Source: an uncultured Oscillospiraceae bacterium (GTDB lineage: Bacteria > Bacillota_A > Clostridia > Oscillospirales > Acutalibacteraceae). From it: a stretch of DNA of 14,029 bases. Where the stretch lies: NCBI GenBank assembly GCA_910589395.1, contig CAJUTL010000052.1:1-14029 (forward strand), given 5' to 3'. This document shows positions 13,900 through 14,029 of the stretch, piece after piece. The translations under genes were made by a program, and so were the position numbers. The notes under the pieces were generated by a model, which did no database searches, was not told the DNA's origin, and was given only the letters and a program-made list of their open reading frames with translations. How positions within the stretch are numbered: the first letter of the stretch is position 1; every line of letters starts with the position of its first letter.

Positions 13900-14029
13900 G
13901 GCCGGGAAGAAGGCTTTGAAGGTGGAATGAGCAATGAGAAATTTTAAGGGCTTAGTTCGGTAAATTGGAATTTAGCGGACTAATAATTAGCACTAACTTC
14001 TTGCCTTTCTCGCCTGTCGGCTCGGTTGC
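13900..14029. other. AT-richer region after the ECF S gene, nothing assigned
   Basis: No gene, tRNA or clear terminator is visible. A 6-bp inverted repeat (TAAATT-GG-AATTTA, about 13962-13975) and a TAATAAT motif (about 13980-13986) could belong to a promoter or leader of a gene beyond the window, but no -35 box at good spacing was found. Confidence 0.3.

Overview
The window looks like a chromosomal segment of a fairly GC-rich Firmicute, most likely a gut-type Clostridia (Oscillospirales or Lachnospiraceae-like). This is an inference from AGGAG-type ribosome binding sites, sigma-A style promoters with 17-18 bp spacers, tight operons, a GC-rich codon third position and the gene families present (a rhamnose catabolic set, a cluster I-type ECF S component, MATE and EamA exporters, a lipoprotein with a peptidoglycan-binding domain). 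No phage, insertion sequence or CRISPR array is visible.

Layout. Bases 1-2219 hold the 3' nine tenths of leuS, closed by a strong, probably bidirectional terminator. A 2-hydroxyacid dehydrogenase follows on the minus strand (2311-3264). A divergent promoter region (3265-3462) separates it from a plus-strand L-rhamnose operon: rhamnulokinase, lactaldehyde reductase, L-rhamnose isomerase and rhamnulose-1-phosphate aldolase (3463-8035). Together these convert L-rhamnose to L-rhamnulose, then L-rhamnulose-1-phosphate, then DHAP plus L-lactaldehyde, and finally L-1,2-propanediol. No transporter, mutarotase or regulator is encoded beside it. A terminator closes the operon.

Bases 8036-8606 hold a minus-strand tRNA-Ser(CGA) with its own promoter and terminator, back to back with the promoter of a lipoprotein gene (8607-9821). 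That lipoprotein fuses a BtuF/FhuD-like substrate-binding domain to a C-terminal peptidoglycan-binding domain. After a terminator, a new promoter drives a three-gene overlapping operon: a MATE-family exporter, an EamA-family transporter that appears to start at a CTG codon, and nagB (glucosamine-6-phosphate deaminase).

The last gene (13363-13899) encodes a six-helix ECF transporter S component. It has its own strong promoter and a leader of about 190 nt with three hairpins in a row and then a terminator-like hairpin just before the gene. This is the best candidate here for an undescribed regulatory element. The final 130 bases are AT-richer and hold nothing I can assign.
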